Assembly (NCBI RefSeq): GCF_001421415.1
Contig: NZ_LMKH01000036.1
Location: 72,611 to 136,610 of the forward strand
DNA: 64,000 bases
Source of the DNA: Sphingomonas sp. Leaf208
GTDB taxonomy: Bacteria; Pseudomonadota; Alphaproteobacteria; Sphingomonadales; Sphingomonadaceae
Direction of reading: 5' to 3'
The translations under genes were made by a program, and so were the position numbers. The notes under the pieces are model-generated. The model did not search any database and was not told the origin of the DNA. It saw only the letters and a list, made by a program, of their open reading frames with translations. This document shows, piece after piece, positions 23,153 to 32,660 of this stretch. How positions within the stretch are numbered: position 1 is the first letter of the stretch; every line of letters begins with the position of its first letter.

Positions 23153-26122
23153 ATGACAACGCGCATGCTGATCGACGCACGCCACCGGGAAGAGACCCGG
23201 ATCGCAGTCGTCAAGGGTAACCGGATCGAGGAATTCGATTTCGAGAGTGCCGAACGCAAGCAGCTCAAGGGCAATATCTACCTCGCCAAGGTCACGCGGG
23301 TCGAGCCGTCGCTCCAGGCGGCGTTCATCGATTACGGCGGCAATCGCCACGGCTTCCTCGCATTCAGCGAGATCCACCCCGATTACTACCAGATCCCCAA
23401 GGAAGATCGCGACGCGCTGCTCCGTGAAGAAGCCGAGCATGCCGCCGAAGAAGCCGCCCTGCGCGCCGACTACGACTCGGACGACGAAGAGGGTGACGAC
23501 GAGGACGACATCGAGCGCTTCGAGGACGATGGCGGGGTAGATCCCGACGTCGCCGAGGAACTCGAAGGCGGCGAAGCGGGCGAAGCCCCCCGCCGCAAGC
23601 GCAAGCCGAGCGCCGACGATGCCGCGGTCGAGGACCTGCGCGAGCGTCGCATGAACCTGCGCCGTCGCTACAAGATCCAGGACGTGATCCATCGCCGCCA
23701 GGTGCTGCTCGTCCAGGTCGTCAAGGAGGAGCGCGGCAACAAGGGCGCGGCGCTGACCACGTACCTGAGCCTCGCCGGTCGCTACTGCGTGCTGATGCCG
23801 AACACGTCGCACGGCGGCGGCATCTCGCGGAAGATCTCGAACGCGGGCGATCGCAAGCGCCTCAAGACGATCATGGCCGACATGCAGCTGCCGCCGTCGA
23901 TGGGCTGCATCGTCCGCACCGCCGGCCTCCAGCGCTCGAAGGTCGAGATCAAGCGCGACTTCGATTACCTCGCCCGCCTCTGGGACGGCATCCGCGAAGC
24001 CACGCTCAAGGCGTCGGCTCCCGCGCTCGTCTATGGCGACAGCGACCTGATCAAGCGCGCGATCCGCGACATCTACAACAAGGAAATCGAAGAGGTCATC
24101 GTCGAGGGCGAGGACGGCTATCGCCAGGCGCGCGAGTTCATGCGCCTGCTGATGCCGACGCACGCGCGGCGCATCAAGCATTACGCCGACCCCGTGCCGC
24201 TGTTCCAGCGCGCCGGCGTCGAGGATCAGCTTGCCGCGATGTACCACCCCGTCGTGCAGCTGAAGTCGGGCGGCTACCTGGTCATCAACCCGACCGAGGC
24301 GCTCGTCTCGATCGACATCAACTCTGGCCGTTCGACGCGCGAGCATTCGATCGAACAGACCGCGACCGCGACCAACCTCGAGGCGGCACAGGAAATCGGC
24401 CGCCAGCTCCGCCTGCGCGACATGGCCGGGCTCGTCGTCATCGACTTCATCGACATGGATAACAATTCCAACGTCCGTAAGGTCGAGAAGGCGATGAAGG
24501 AGGCGCTCAAGAACGATCGCGCGCGCATCCAGATCGGCCGCATCTCGTCGTTCGGCCTCATGGAAATGAGCCGCCAGCGCCTCCGCACCGGCGTGCTTGA
24601 AGCATCTACGCGTGCTTGCCCGCATTGCGAGGGCACCGGCCTCGTCCGCACCGCATCGTCGTCGGGCATCTCCGCACTTCGCCTGATCGAGGACGAGGCC
24701 GCCCGCGGTCGCGGTTCGCTGCTCACCCTGCGCGCGAGCCAGGAAGCCGCGGTGTACATCCTCAACCGCAAGCGCGCCGACATCGCCGAGATCGAGGATC
24801 GCTACGGCGTGATCGTCGAGATCATCCCCGGCCAGGACGAGGAAGGCGCGCACATGACGGTCGAGGCCAGCGGCCCGCCGCCCGCGCATGCGCCGAAGTT
24901 CGTCCAGATCATCGAGGAAGACGAGGACGACCTTCCCGAGGAGATCGAGGACGAGATCGAGGAAGAGGAAGTCGAGGAGGCCGAGGCTGAGCAGCCGCGT
25001 CGTCGTGAGGGCGGTCGCGAAGGTAACGGCGAGCAGCGTGCGCCCCGTGAGGCTCGCGATGCGGATGGTGAAGGCGGCAAGAAGCGCCGCCGTCGTCGCG
25101 GTCGTCGCGGTCGCGCACGTCCCGGTGAGGAAGGTGCAGTAGAGGGCGTCAACGAGGACGGCACGTTCGAGGATGCCGACACCAACGTCGAGGAGATCGA
25201 CGAGGTCGAGGGCGACATCGTCGAAGTCGGCGGTGGCGAAGCGGTCGAGGCCGGCGCACCCGCCGAGCAGACCAATGGCGCAGAGGGCGAAGGCCGTCGT
25301 CGTCGCGGTCGTCGGGGACGTCGTGGCGGTCGCCGCAACGAGCAGGGTTCGGAGAACGGCCAGTCGGTCGCCGTCAGCAGCGTCGACGACGCCCAGCTGA
25401 TCGCCGAGGCCCCCGAGCCGGAAGCGTATGAGCCGGTCGAGTCGACCTATGCCGAGCCGCCTTACGAGCCCGCGTTCGAGCCCGCCGTCGAGGAAGCCCC
25501 GGTCGCGGAAGTCGCCGATGGTCCGAAGATGCGCCGTCGTCCGCGTGCCCGTGCGGCAGCCGCAGCGGCGAACATCGCCGAGGCGGTCGCCGATGCAGCC
25601 CCCAAGGCTCGTCGTGGTCGCAAGCCACGCGCGGTCGAAGCGGACGCCGAGATGGTTGCACCGGAGCCCGTGGTTCCGGCGCCGATCGCTCCGGAGCCCG
25701 TCGCGGTCGAGCCGGCTGCACCGAAGCCCGGCCGTCGTCGTCGCGAAGCGGTCGCAGAGGCGACGATGGACGAGGTGAGCGCAACGCCCGCCGAGACCAT
25801 CGAAGCGTCGGCGCCAAAGCCCAAGCGTGCGCGTCGCAAGGCGTCGGACGCGGTGGTCGAAGCGCCAGCGGTTGAAGAGGCGGTCGTCGAGGAAGCGCCC
25901 GCCAAGGTCGCCAAGCCCCGCGGTCGCCCGCGGAAAGCAGCCGTGGTCGACGCAGGCGATGCCGCCCCGACCGGCGAGCCCGTCGCCGAGCCGATCGCGA
26001 CCACCCCGCCCAAGGCCGAAGTCCAGCCCCAGGACGTCGCGACTTCGGACACCAACGACGGCGCCAACGACGACCCCGACGGCGCCCCCCGCCGCGGCTG
26101 GTGGCAGCGCACCTTCGGCTAA
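23153..26122 (+). CDS. rne: Ribonuclease E
   Basis: A 989-residue endonuclease and RNA-degradosome scaffold. The catalytic half opens with TTRMLIDARHREETR and carries an S1 RNA-binding domain. That domain is interrupted at about residues 95-165 by a very acidic insert (SDDEEGDDEDD and similar) typical of alphaproteobacterial RNase E. The DNase I-like catalytic aspartates are D388 (VSIDINSGR) and D431 (VVIDFIDMD), and the Zn-link is C489-P-H-C492. After about residue 590 the protein becomes a disordered mix of acidic blocks and Arg-rich patches (RRRRGRRGR), which would bind RNA and partner proteins. The ATG at 23153 is the family's usual start. Confidence 0.97.
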   Translation: MTTRMLIDARHREETRIAVVKGNRIEEFDFESAERKQLKGNIYLAKVTRVEPSLQAAFIDYGGNRHGFLAFSEIHPDYYQIPKEDRDALLREEAEHAAEEAALRADYDSDDEEGDDEDDIERFEDDGGVDPDVAEELEGGEAGEAPRRKRKPSADDAAVEDLRERRMNLRRRYKIQDVIHRRQVLLVQVVKEERGNKGAALTTYLSLAGRYCVLMPNTSHGGGISRKISNAGDRKRLKTIMADMQLPPSMGCIVRTAGLQRSKVEIKRDFDYLARLWDGIREATLKASAPALVYGDSDLIKRAIRDIYNKEIEEVIVEGEDGYRQAREFMRLLMPTHARRIKHYADPVPLFQRAGVEDQLAAMYHPVVQLKSGGYLVINPTEALVSIDINSGRSTREHSIEQTATATNLEAAQEIGRQLRLRDMAGLVVIDFIDMDNNSNVRKVEKAMKEALKNDRARIQIGRISSFGLMEMSRQRLRTGVLEASTRACPHCEGTGLVRTASSSGISALRLIEDEAARGRGSLLTLRASQEAAVYILNRKRADIAEIEDRYGVIVEIIPGQDEEGAHMTVEASGPPPAHAPKFVQIIEEDEDDLPEEIEDEIEEEEVEEAEAEQPRRREGGREGNGEQRAPREARDADGEGGKKRRRRRGRRGRARPGEEGAVEGVNEDGTFEDADTNVEEIDEVEGDIVEVGGGEAVEAGAPAEQTNGAEGEGRRRRGRRGRRGGRRNEQGSENGQSVAVSSVDDAQLIAEAPEPEAYEPVESTYAEPPYEPAFEPAVEEAPVAEVADGPKMRRRPRARAAAAAANIAEAVADAAPKARRGRKPRAVEADAEMVAPEPVVPAPIAPEPVAVEPAAPKPGRRRREAVAEATMDEVSATPAETIEASAPKPKRARRKASDAVVEAPAVEEAVVEEAPAKVAKPRGRPRKAAVVDAGDAAPTGEPVAEPIATTPPKAEVQPQDVATSDTNDGANDDPDGAPRRGWWQRTFG

Positions 26123-26146
26123 CCCCGGACGCTGTCACCGAAGAAC

Positions 26147-26175
26147 GGGCGCGACCGAAAGGCCGCGCCCATTTT
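26147..26175 (+). terminator. Rho-independent terminator after rne
   Basis: GGGCGCG and CGCGCCC form a 7-bp stem with a ten-base loop, followed by ATTTT. It lies 25 bp after the rne stop. Confidence 0.75.
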
Positions 26176-26251
26176 CGTTTGTGGGGAAGATCGCCCCTCC
26201 GAACGCGTGCAGCCTCGAGCGGCCAACGCGCTCTCGTGGAAAGGCAGAAAG

Positions 26252-26308
26252 CTTGTATCCCCGCGAGGGCGGGGACCCAGACTGGGCACCCGCCTTCGCG
26301 GGTGAACA
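26252..26308. repeat. Palindromic element, family B (copy 6)
   Basis: A divergent copy: TATCCCCGCGAGGGCGGGGA pairs with GCACCCGCCTTCGCGGGTGA around a CCCAGACTGGG joint. The changes on the two sides partly compensate (CCCCGC with GCGGGT). Confidence 0.82.
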
Positions 26309-26382
26309 CGACACGGGAGCGATACGAGGTTTGGGTTTTAATCCCTGTGGCGGGGCACGCCTGACCTCGCCCCCACCCACCA

Positions 26383-26488
26383 CCACCCCGGCGAAGGCCG
26401 GGGCCCAATTGGAAAGGTGGCAATAACGAAGCGCCACCCTCAGTTAGCCCGGTCCCCCAATTGGACCCCGGCCTCCGCCGGGGAGGTG
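26383..26488. repeat. Palindromic element, family A (copy 4)
   Basis: CCACCCCGGCGAAGGCCGGG pairs with CCCCGGCCTCCGCCGGGGAG. The core has GGCAATAACGAAGCGCC and TCAGTTAGC. The remaining gap 26489-26722 is a C-rich, G-poor stretch on this strand in which no gene or signal was recognised apart from the start region of the next gene. Confidence 0.9.
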
Positions 26489-26722
26489 CCACATCATGGA
26501 GGCCCGACTCCCGCAAGGCAGGCAAACACCAGCAAGCAGCGCGCGCCCCCCCCAAACCCCTAACCTACACACCCAAACCCTGCTCCCCTCCCCCAATGCC
26601 ACCCGCACCGCCAACGAACCGCAAAACCGCTCCCAGCGTCTGCACTCCCTATACTTCACTCCATCGCACGCCCGACCGCACGACCATTGCCCCCCCGCCC
26701 CCAATCGACGATACCCCGTAAT

Positions 26723-28078
26723 ATGAAGCGCCTAGTAGCCGCCGCAGCCACCGCCTTGCTCCTCTGGACGACGCCCCTCCAGGCCCAGTCGATCCTCCGC
26801 GACGCCGAGACCGAAACGATGTTCGCGGAGATGTCGAACCCGCTGATCAAGGCGGCCGGGCTCTCGACGCGCGACGTGAAGGTCGTCCTCATCAACGACG
26901 AGTCGATCAACGCGTTCGTCGCCGGCGGGCAGACCGTCTACGTCCACTCAGGGCTCATCCAGGCCGCCGACAACGCCAACGAAGTCCAGGGCGTCATCGC
27001 GCACGAGCTCGGTCACATCGCCGACGGCCACGTCGTCCTCGCCGATCGCGGCACCAAGCCGGCAATGGGCATGTACCTGCTCTCGATGGTCCTCGGCCTC
27101 GCCGCGATGGCGGCCGGCAGCGGCGAAGCCGGCGCCGGCATCATGGCAGCGGGCCAGCAGGCGGCGATGGGCAGCTACCTCTCGTTCAGCCGCGTCCAGG
27201 AATCGACCGCCGACGCGACCGGCGCGAAATTCCTCCGCGAGGCCAACGTCTCCGGCCGCGGCATGCTCAGCTTCTTCAAGAAATTGCAGCAGCAGGAATA
27301 CCGCTTCGGCACCGCCAACATCGATCCGTTCATGCAGTCGCATCCGCTCTCGGGCGAACGCGTCGCGACACTCACCGCCGACCTGCAAGCCTCGCCCGCC
27401 TGGGCCAACAAACCCGACGCTGCGCTGGAGGAACGCTTCCGCCGCGTAAAGGCCAAGCTCGCCGGCTACGTCATGCCCGCCGACCAGACGCTGCAGGCCT
27501 ACCCGCCCAGCAACCAGTCGATCTACGCGCACTATGCCCGCGCCTACGCGTATCACAAAGCCGGCTACCCCGAGAAAGCCGACGCCGAAGCCAACGCGCT
27601 GGTGAAAGCCGAGCCCACCGACCCATATTTCCTCGAGATCAAGGGGCAGATCCTGCTTGAAGCGGGCAAGCCCACCGAATCGCTGGTCCCCCTGCGCGAA
27701 GCCACCGAAGGCTCGCGCAACAATCCGCTGATCGCCACCACCTTCGGCCACGCGCTGATCGCGACCGAGAACAAGGCGAATTACCCCGAAGCGACCAGGG
27801 TCCTGCGCACCGCAGTCGGCCGCGACGACCAGAACCCGTTCGCCTGGATGCAGCTCGGCACCGTCTACGAACTGACCGGCGATACCGCGCGCGCCGCGCT
27901 CGCCACCGCCGAACGCGCGAGCATGGGCGGCGACATGCGGACCGCGTCGGCAAGCGCGCAATATGCGCTGGCGAACATCCCGGCCAACACCACCGACTGG
28001 ATCCGCGCACAGGATATCGCGATGGCCGCGCAGAACGAGATGGACGACAATCCCGAGCAGTATAAGCGCCGCAAATGA
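26723..28078 (+). CDS. M48-family metalloprotease with C-terminal TPR-like repeats (BepA-like)
   Basis: A 451-residue exported zinc protease. A signal peptide ends near LQAQS (about residue 22). The HExxH motif is H94-E-L-G-H98 in VIAHELGHIADGH, and the third ligand is probably the Glu in VQESTADATGAKF near residue 166. The C-terminal third has TPR-type helical pairs (ANALVKAEPTDPYFLEIKGQ, then similar). The architecture matches BepA/YfgC, which degrades or assists misfolded outer-membrane proteins in the periplasm. The stop overlaps the next gene, a periplasmic thioredoxin, by four bases, so both probably serve envelope protein quality control. Confidence 0.92.
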   Translation: MKRLVAAAATALLLWTTPLQAQSILRDAETETMFAEMSNPLIKAAGLSTRDVKVVLINDESINAFVAGGQTVYVHSGLIQAADNANEVQGVIAHELGHIADGHVVLADRGTKPAMGMYLLSMVLGLAAMAAGSGEAGAGIMAAGQQAAMGSYLSFSRVQESTADATGAKFLREANVSGRGMLSFFKKLQQQEYRFGTANIDPFMQSHPLSGERVATLTADLQASPAWANKPDAALEERFRRVKAKLAGYVMPADQTLQAYPPSNQSIYAHYARAYAYHKAGYPEKADAEANALVKAEPTDPYFLEIKGQILLEAGKPTESLVPLREATEGSRNNPLIATTFGHALIATENKANYPEATRVLRTAVGRDDQNPFAWMQLGTVYELTGDTARAALATAERASMGGDMRTASASAQYALANIPANTTDWIRAQDIAMAAQNEMDDNPEQYKRRK

Positions 28079-28785
28079 GCAAACTTACATTCCCGGCGAT
28101 CGCTATTGCCGGCGCCCTCATCGGAGGCCTCGCGGTCTGGGGCTTCGACCGCCAGGGCGGCGGCGTCGAGCGCGCGCAGGTCGAATCGATCGTCCACGAC
28201 TACGTCCTCGCGCACCCCGAAATCCTGCCCGAGGCAATGGAGAAACTGCGCGACCGCGAGTCCGGCAAGACCGTCACCGCCAACCGCGACGCGATCGTCA
28301 CCCCGTTCGGCAGCGCCTGGGCCGGCAACCCCAAGGGCGACGTCACGCTCGTCGAGTATTTCGACTATAATTGCGGATACTGCCGCGCGAGCCTGCCGAT
28401 GATCGCCAAGCTGATCGCCGCCGACCCGAAAGTCCGCGTGGTCTTCCGCGAACTCCCGATCCTCAGCGCCGAGAGCCGCATCGCCGCCCGCGCGAGCCTC
28501 GCCGCCGCACAACAGGGCAAGTTCGCCACCTTCCACGACGCACTCTACGCCGCCGGCCCCGTCAGCGACGCCTCGATCGCCGCGGCCGCGGGCAAAGCCG
28601 GGGTCGACACGACGCAGGCGAGCTTCACCAAGACCGCCGACGCCGAAATCGCCAAGAACATGGAAACAGCCGCCAAACTCGGCATGACCGGTACGCCGAG
28701 CTGGGTGGTCGGTGACCGAGTCCTGTCCGGCGCGTTGCCGCTCGAAGACCTCCAGAAAGCCGTAGCAGCCGCCCGCGCCGGTTGA
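28075..28785 (+). CDS. DsbA-like periplasmic thioredoxin-fold protein
   Basis: A 236-residue protein with an N-terminal membrane anchor or signal (residues 5-24), a short helical region, and a DsbA/DsbC-type thioredoxin domain. The redox motif is C100-G-Y-C103 in YFDYNCGYCRAS, and the cis-proline loop is TGTPSWVV. The family resembles the ScsC/Com1-like disulfide oxidoreductases of alphaproteobacteria. It is translationally coupled (ATGA) to the M48 protease gene. Confidence 0.92.
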   Translation: MSKLTFPAIAIAGALIGGLAVWGFDRQGGGVERAQVESIVHDYVLAHPEILPEAMEKLRDRESGKTVTANRDAIVTPFGSAWAGNPKGDVTLVEYFDYNCGYCRASLPMIAKLIAADPKVRVVFRELPILSAESRIAARASLAAAQQGKFATFHDALYAAGPVSDASIAAAAGKAGVDTTQASFTKTADAEIAKNMETAAKLGMTGTPSWVVGDRVLSGALPLEDLQKAVAAARAG

Positions 28786-28787
28786 CC

Positions 28788-28869
28788 GTTCTCCTGCGAA
28801 CGCAGGAGCCCAGGGTTACAAAGCGCAACGCCCGGTATCCTGGGCTCCTGCGTTCGCAGGAGAACAAGG
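28788..28869. repeat. Palindromic element, family B, long variant (copy 7)
   Basis: GTTCTCCTGCGAACGCAGGA pairs with TCCTGCGTTCGCAGGAGAAC perfectly. The centre is longer than in other B copies (about 80 bp total) and contains GGTTACAAAGCGCAACGCCC, which resembles the core of family A copies (TAACGAAGCGC). It begins just after the DsbA-like stop codon. Confidence 0.88.
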
Positions 28870-28930
28870 CGGCAGCCCTTACTTTCGCGTCCCCCCACCC
28901 CCATCTGACACCCACGAAAAAGGGGTGCCA

Positions 28931-29860
28931 ATGACCGAACCGATCCTGTCCATCGCGGGCGTCACCAAGACCTACAAGAGCGGCACCACAGCCCTCCACC
29001 CCGTCGACTTGGACATCCAAAAGGGCGAGATCTTCGCCCTCCTCGGCCCCAACGGCGCGGGCAAGACGACGCTCATCAGCATCATCTGCGGGATCGTCAC
29101 GCCGTCCGCCGGCACGATCAAGGTCGCCGGCTACGACGCGATCCGCGACTATAAGCAGGCCCGCAGCCGCATCGGCCTCGTCCCGCAGGAACTCAACGTC
29201 GACATGTTCGAGACGGTGCTCGCCACTGTCACCTTCAGCCGCCGCCTGTTCGGCCGCTCGGGGCACAGCGCATACATCGAACAGGTGCTCCGAGACCTCT
29301 CGCTCTGGGACAAGCGCGACGCGAAGATCCGCGAACTCTCCGGCGGGATGAAGCGCCGCGTGCTGATCGCGAAAGCCCTCGCGCACGAACCCGAAATCCT
29401 GTTCCTCGACGAACCCACCGCAGGCGTCGACGTGGCGCTCCGCCGCGACATGTGGAAGCTCGTCCACCGCCTGCGCGAAGGCGGCACGACGATCATCCTG
29501 ACGACGCATTATATCGAGGAGGCCGAGGAAATGGCGGACCGCGTCGGTGTCATCGACAAGGGCAAGCTGCTCCTCGTCGACGACAAGGCCTCGCTGATGA
29601 AGAAGCTCGGCAAGCGCGAACTCGACATCGCGCTCCAAGACCCGATGACGGCGCTTCCCGCCGACCTCGCAGAGTGGGACCTGTCGCTGGAAGACGACGG
29701 CAAGCGCCTGCGCTACGTGTTCGACGCGCAGGCCGATCACACCGGAATCCCGTCGCTACTGCGCAAACTCAGCGAACTCGGCATCGGCTTCAAGGACCTC
29801 GAAACCAGCAAATCGAGCCTCGAAGACATCTTCGTCGATCTTGTCGGAGAACGCGCATGA
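28931..29860 (+). CDS. ABC transporter ATP-binding protein (ABC-2 export type)
   Basis: A 309-residue nucleotide-binding subunit with Walker A GPNGAGKTT (about 40-48), the signature LSGGMKRR, and Walker B ILFLDEPTAGVD. The C-terminal extension after residue 220 resembles the YadG/CcmA-type exporters. The ATG at 28931 has AGGGG about seven bases upstream, while a GTG six bases earlier lies too close to it. It is coupled to the permease gene by an ATGA overlap. The exported substrate is unknown. Confidence 0.93.
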   Translation: MTEPILSIAGVTKTYKSGTTALHPVDLDIQKGEIFALLGPNGAGKTTLISIICGIVTPSAGTIKVAGYDAIRDYKQARSRIGLVPQELNVDMFETVLATVTFSRRLFGRSGHSAYIEQVLRDLSLWDKRDAKIRELSGGMKRRVLIAKALAHEPEILFLDEPTAGVDVALRRDMWKLVHRLREGGTTIILTTHYIEEAEEMADRVGVIDKGKLLLVDDKASLMKKLGKRELDIALQDPMTALPADLAEWDLSLEDDGKRLRYVFDAQADHTGIPSLLRKLSELGIGFKDLETSKSSLEDIFVDLVGERA

Positions 29861-30618
29861 ATACCCATGGCATCTGGGCGATCTACCGCTTCGAAATGGC
29901 GCGCGCGCTGCGCACGCTGTGGCAGAGCCTTGTCACCCCCGTCCTCACGACGTCGCTGTATTTCATCGTCTTCGGCGGTGCGATCGGCAGCCGGATGCAG
30001 CAGGTCGGCGGCGTCGGCTATGGCAGCTTCATCGTCCCCGGCCTGATCATGCTGTCGCTGCTCACGCAGAGCATCTCGAACGCGTCGATCGGCATCTACT
30101 TCCCCAAATTCACCGGCACGATCTACGAGCTGTTGTCGGCGCCCGTCTCGGCGATGGAGATGGTGATCGGCTATGTCGGCGCGGCGACCACCAAGTCGGT
30201 GATCCTCGGGCTGATCATTCTCGCGACCGCCTCGTTCTTCGTGCCGCTGCGGATCGAGCACCCGTTCGCGATGATCGCGTTCCTGATCCTCACCGCGGTC
30301 GCGTTCAGCCTGTTCGGGTTCATCATCGGCGTCTGGGCGAACGGCTTCGAGCAGCTGAACTTCGTCCCCGCGCTGCTGATCACGCCGCTGACCTTCCTCG
30401 GCGGCGCGTTCTACTCGATCGACATGCTGCCCCAGCCGTGGCGCACGTTCAGCCTGTTCAACCCGGTCGTCTATCTGGTCAGCGGCTTTCGCTGGAGCTT
30501 CTTCGGGGTCGGCGACGTCGCGGTCGGGGTCAGCCTCGCGGTGACGGCGGGCTTTCTTGCCGTGTGCCTGATCGCGATCGCCTGGATCTTCAAGACCGGC
30601 TGGCGAATGAAGAACTGA
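29857..30618 (+). CDS. ABC-2 type transporter permease
   Basis: A 253-residue membrane protein with six hydrophobic segments, the partner of the preceding ATPase. The amphipathic N-terminus (GIWAIYRFEMARALRTLWQS) and the conserved P-L-TFLGGAFYSIDMLP region near residue 185 match the YadH-type ABC-2 permeases. It overlaps the ATPase stop by four bases and is followed by a family A palindrome. Confidence 0.93.
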   Translation: MNTHGIWAIYRFEMARALRTLWQSLVTPVLTTSLYFIVFGGAIGSRMQQVGGVGYGSFIVPGLIMLSLLTQSISNASIGIYFPKFTGTIYELLSAPVSAMEMVIGYVGAATTKSVILGLIILATASFFVPLRIEHPFAMIAFLILTAVAFSLFGFIIGVWANGFEQLNFVPALLITPLTFLGGAFYSIDMLPQPWRTFSLFNPVVYLVSGFRWSFFGVGDVAVGVSLAVTAGFLAVCLIAIAWIFKTGWRMKN

Positions 30619-30636
30619 GTTGAACGTCAGAGACCA

Positions 30637-30740
30637 CCACCCCGGCGGAGGCCGGGGCCCCGTTGGGGGACAGTAATAACGAAGGACCGCGCTCCGTTAC
30701 CTCGACCTTTCCAACTGGGCCCCGGCCTCCGCCGGGGTGG
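30637..30740. repeat. Palindromic element, family A (copy 5)
   Basis: CCACCCCGGCGGAGGCCGGG pairs with CCCCGGCCTCCGCCGGGGTG. The core has AGTAATAACGAAGGACCGC and CGTTACC. It separates the convergent ABC permease and CocE-type esterase genes. Confidence 0.92.
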
Positions 30741-30757
30741 GCAACGTTCCGCAAACC

Positions 30758-32608
30758 CTAGCGCATAACCGGCAACGTGATCCGTGATCCCGCACAGACC
30801 TTCTGCGTCGCTTTCACGTAATCGCTCGGTTTAGCCCGCCCGATGTTCGGCACGAACGACTGCGGGTTGCGGTCGATCATCGGGAACCAGCTCGACTGGA
30901 TCTGCACCATGATCCGGTGCCCCGCCTTGAACACATGGTCGTGGTCACGCAGCGACACGTCCCACGCGACCACCTTGCCCGGCACGAGAGGCTGCGGCGC
31001 CGTATCGCTCGCCAGGAACCGCCCGCGCCGCACCTCCATCGCAATCGGCAACTGATAGCCGTTCAACGTCTTCGCGTAATCGCCAGGCCGGGCCTGAGAC
31101 TTGTCGAACGACTCGGTATCGTCGGGCAACACATCGATCAGCTTCACCACAAAATCGCTGTCCGTCCCGCTGGTCGATGCCTGCAACGTCGCCGACAGCG
31201 CCCCCGTCACCGTCAGGTCGCCAGTCAGAGGCTCCGACACATACCCCAGCACATCGGGCCGGTGATCGACGAAGCGCTGGTCGTCCGCCTCCCACCACGC
31301 CCAGTCCGGGCTGGCATACGTCGCCGACATCGGTCGCCGACGGAACGGCACCGGGTTCGCCGGATCGGACACGTAATCGCGACACCCCTCGCCCGGGACC
31401 GGAGCGGTGAACGACAGGCTGCCGTCCGCGTGCAGGTAAAGCTCGGTCGCCTTCACGCCCGTCGGAGGCCAGGCTGCATAGGTCTTCCAAACGTTCGACC
31501 CCGACTGGAACATCTTCGCCGCAAAGTCCGGCCGCGGACCCTTGCCGTGCAGCCAATAGGCGAAGAACGGCGCCTGGATCTGCTCCTGGAACTGCGTGCC
31601 GCTCGCCGTCCCAAGCGGGATCGGCCCAAGATGATCCGCCACGCCCTGCCACCCGCCGTGCCGCCACGGCCCGGCCACCATCTGCGCCAGGTGGTTCGGG
31701 TCGTTGCGCTTCTGACGCGCGTAGATCTGCCACGAGCCCCAAGGATCCTCCTGATCCCAGAACCCCGCGACATTCAGCGTCGGCACGGTCGTCTTGCCGA
31801 GCGCATCGGTCCAGCGTTGCGCAGTATAGAACGCATCATGATTGGGGTGATCGAGCAGCGACGTGAACATCGGCACGCGCCCCTTGAACACGGTCCGGTC
31901 GATCGCCTCCGCCGAGCCAGCCTTGAGGAAATAGTCGTAGGTATCGCTCGGATACGCGAAGTCGGAATTCTTCGTCTTGTCGAGTTGCAGCGACGACACC
32001 CAGTCGGTCGCATAGCTCAACCGCAGCGCGCCGTTGCGGTGCAGGTCGTCCGACTGCCAGTAATCGATCCACGCCGCCTGCGGAGACACCGCCTTCAACG
32101 CCGGATGCGGGTTCGCCAGCGCGACGGCGGCGGCGAAACCGGGGTAGGACACACCCCACATGCCGACCTTGCCGGTGTTCGCGGGAACGTTCTTCACCAG
32201 CCAGCCGACCGTGTCGTAGGCGTCCGTAGCCTCGTCGACCGCTTTCGGATCGCCAAGGTGGACCGCAGTCGACAGCGTGAACACCCCGTCCGACTTGAAC
32301 CGCCCGCGCATCGACTGGAACACGAAGACATAGCCGTCCTTCATCAACGGTCCGAAGCGATCGGCGGTGGCGAATGGCGCATCGGGCACGCCGTAGGGCG
32401 TTCGCTGGAGGAGGATCGGCAGCGGACCGGTCATGCCGCGCGGCCGCATGATGACCGTCTGCAACTTCGCCCCGTCGCGCATCGGCACCATCACCTCTTC
32501 GAACGTGAAGGGCGACTGGGTCACGGTTTGCGGCGCTATCTGCGCGAGCGTGGCGGCCGGGACAGCCGCGACGACTGCAAGCGCAAACAGGAAAGCGTTA
32601 CGCGACAT
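30758..32608 (-). CDS. CocE/NonD-family exported alpha/beta hydrolase (Xaa-Pro acyl peptidase-like)
   Basis: A 616-residue exported enzyme. The signal peptide ends near LAQIA (residue 22). The alpha/beta-hydrolase domain has the nucleophile serine in MWGVSYPGFAA at about residue 152, a likely catalytic His in GPWRHGGWQG, and the C-terminal jelly-roll domain (DLTVTGALSATLQAST, then DVSLRDHDHVFKAGHRI) of the X-Pro dipeptidyl-peptidase/cocaine-esterase family. Related enzymes include alpha-amino acid ester hydrolases and glutaryl-7-ACA acylases, so it acts on acyl esters or amides. The ATG at 32608 was chosen because it starts the signal peptide. Confidence 0.9.
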   Translation of the reverse strand: MSRNAFLFALAVVAAVPAATLAQIAPQTVTQSPFTFEEVMVPMRDGAKLQTVIMRPRGMTGPLPILLQRTPYGVPDAPFATADRFGPLMKDGYVFVFQSMRGRFKSDGVFTLSTAVHLGDPKAVDEATDAYDTVGWLVKNVPANTGKVGMWGVSYPGFAAAVALANPHPALKAVSPQAAWIDYWQSDDLHRNGALRLSYATDWVSSLQLDKTKNSDFAYPSDTYDYFLKAGSAEAIDRTVFKGRVPMFTSLLDHPNHDAFYTAQRWTDALGKTTVPTLNVAGFWDQEDPWGSWQIYARQKRNDPNHLAQMVAGPWRHGGWQGVADHLGPIPLGTASGTQFQEQIQAPFFAYWLHGKGPRPDFAAKMFQSGSNVWKTYAAWPPTGVKATELYLHADGSLSFTAPVPGEGCRDYVSDPANPVPFRRRPMSATYASPDWAWWEADDQRFVDHRPDVLGYVSEPLTGDLTVTGALSATLQASTSGTDSDFVVKLIDVLPDDTESFDKSQARPGDYAKTLNGYQLPIAMEVRRGRFLASDTAPQPLVPGKVVAWDVSLRDHDHVFKAGHRIMVQIQSSWFPMIDRNPQSFVPNIGRAKPSDYVKATQKVCAGSRITLPVMR

Positions 32609-32660
32609 GGAATTCCCTTCGTGGACCGTGCCACGATTGGACGAACCCACGCCTGCGAAG

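Noticed and set aside
22862..24889. 675-codon open frame on the minus strand opposite rne
   Set aside because: High GC and strong third-position bias of rne keep the opposite strand open. The protein is rich in repetitive Arg/Ala/Asp/Leu, has no recognisable domain, and rne is certain on the other strand.
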